5,970 nt of DNA from Mycoplasmoidaceae bacterium (GTDB lineage: Bacteria; Bacillota_I; Bacilli_A; Mycoplasmatales; Mycoplasmoidaceae). Numbering within the stretch: the stretch's first letter is position 1; every line of letters begins with the position of its first letter. The position numbers were made by a program, and so were the translations under genes. The stretch covers positions 1-5,970 of the forward strand of contig JAKSVP010000021.1 of the NCBI GenBank assembly GCA_024427265.1. The letters run 5' to 3'. Shown here in pieces: positions 5,934 to 5,970 of this stretch. Below the pieces are notes generated by a model. The model saw only the letters and a program-made list of their open reading frames with translations, did not search any database and was not told the origin of the DNA.

Positions 5934-5954
5934 CCGAGAATAATCTCGGTTTTT
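5929..5954 (-). terminator. Terminator of an unseen gene to the right of the window
   Basis: The stem AAAAACCGAG/CTCGGTTTTT with loop AATAAT differs from the gene G terminator only in one loop base. Its presence implies another minus-strand gene ending just right of here. A possible stop codon is TAA at 5954-5956, after codons for Y-W-F-E (W as TGA), which is too short to call a gene. Confidence 0.8.
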
Positions 5955-5970
5955 TACTCAAATCAATAAA

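Noticed and set aside
1..5970. CRISPR array, tRNA, rRNA, insertion sequence or prophage.
   Set aside because: There are no regularly spaced direct repeats, no cloverleaf, no transposase and no inverted-repeat ends. The repeats present are promoter/terminator cassettes kilobases apart.

Overview
The window looks like part of a mollicute (Mycoplasma-type) chromosome. It is AT-rich, every gene is on the minus strand, and the genes read through only if TGA is translated as tryptophan. I count 22 in-frame TGA codons against 8 TGG codons in the reading frames described here. No Shine-Dalgarno sequence is visible before any start codon. I cannot name the species.

All seven genes encode exported lipoproteins in a head-to-tail array. 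From right to left, in the direction of transcription, they are: G (4486-5877, 463 aa), F (3944-4402, 152 aa), E (3194-3904, 236 aa), D (2975-3100, a 41-aa stub), C (891-2843, 650 aa), B (194-703, 169 aa) and A (1-153, cut by the window edge). A, B, E, F and G start with nearly the same 24-residue lipoprotein signal peptide (MKRKF...LVGC) and a short Pro/Glu/Asp/Thr linker, then diverge almost completely. C and D have related but distinct signal peptides.

Two mature architectures can be seen. C and G are large and end in a domain I recognise as DUF6273-like, with motifs such as FNHD, TF-F, EG-Y-YF, W-R/TTP, W-[IV]-x(4)-M and a shared terminal FCI. C also carries an InlB/Listeria-Bacteroides B-repeat just after its lipid anchor. 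B, E and F are small and appear to share a beta-sandwich core with a possible galactose-binding (CBM-like) pattern.

Each gene seems to be its own transcription unit. A hairpin-plus-T-tract terminator is packed against the next promoter, whose TATAAT box lies only 6-8 nt before the ATG, so the mRNAs are probably leaderless. A 30-bp element occurs three times (731-760, 4429-4458, 5904-5933) between such terminators and promoters. Repeated promoter/signal cassettes joined to divergent surface domains suggest a variable-surface-lipoprotein locus diversified by recombination. A stub cassette next to anomalous DNA (2844-2974) could be a scar of that process. The surface location follows from the signal peptides; the variation model is inference.
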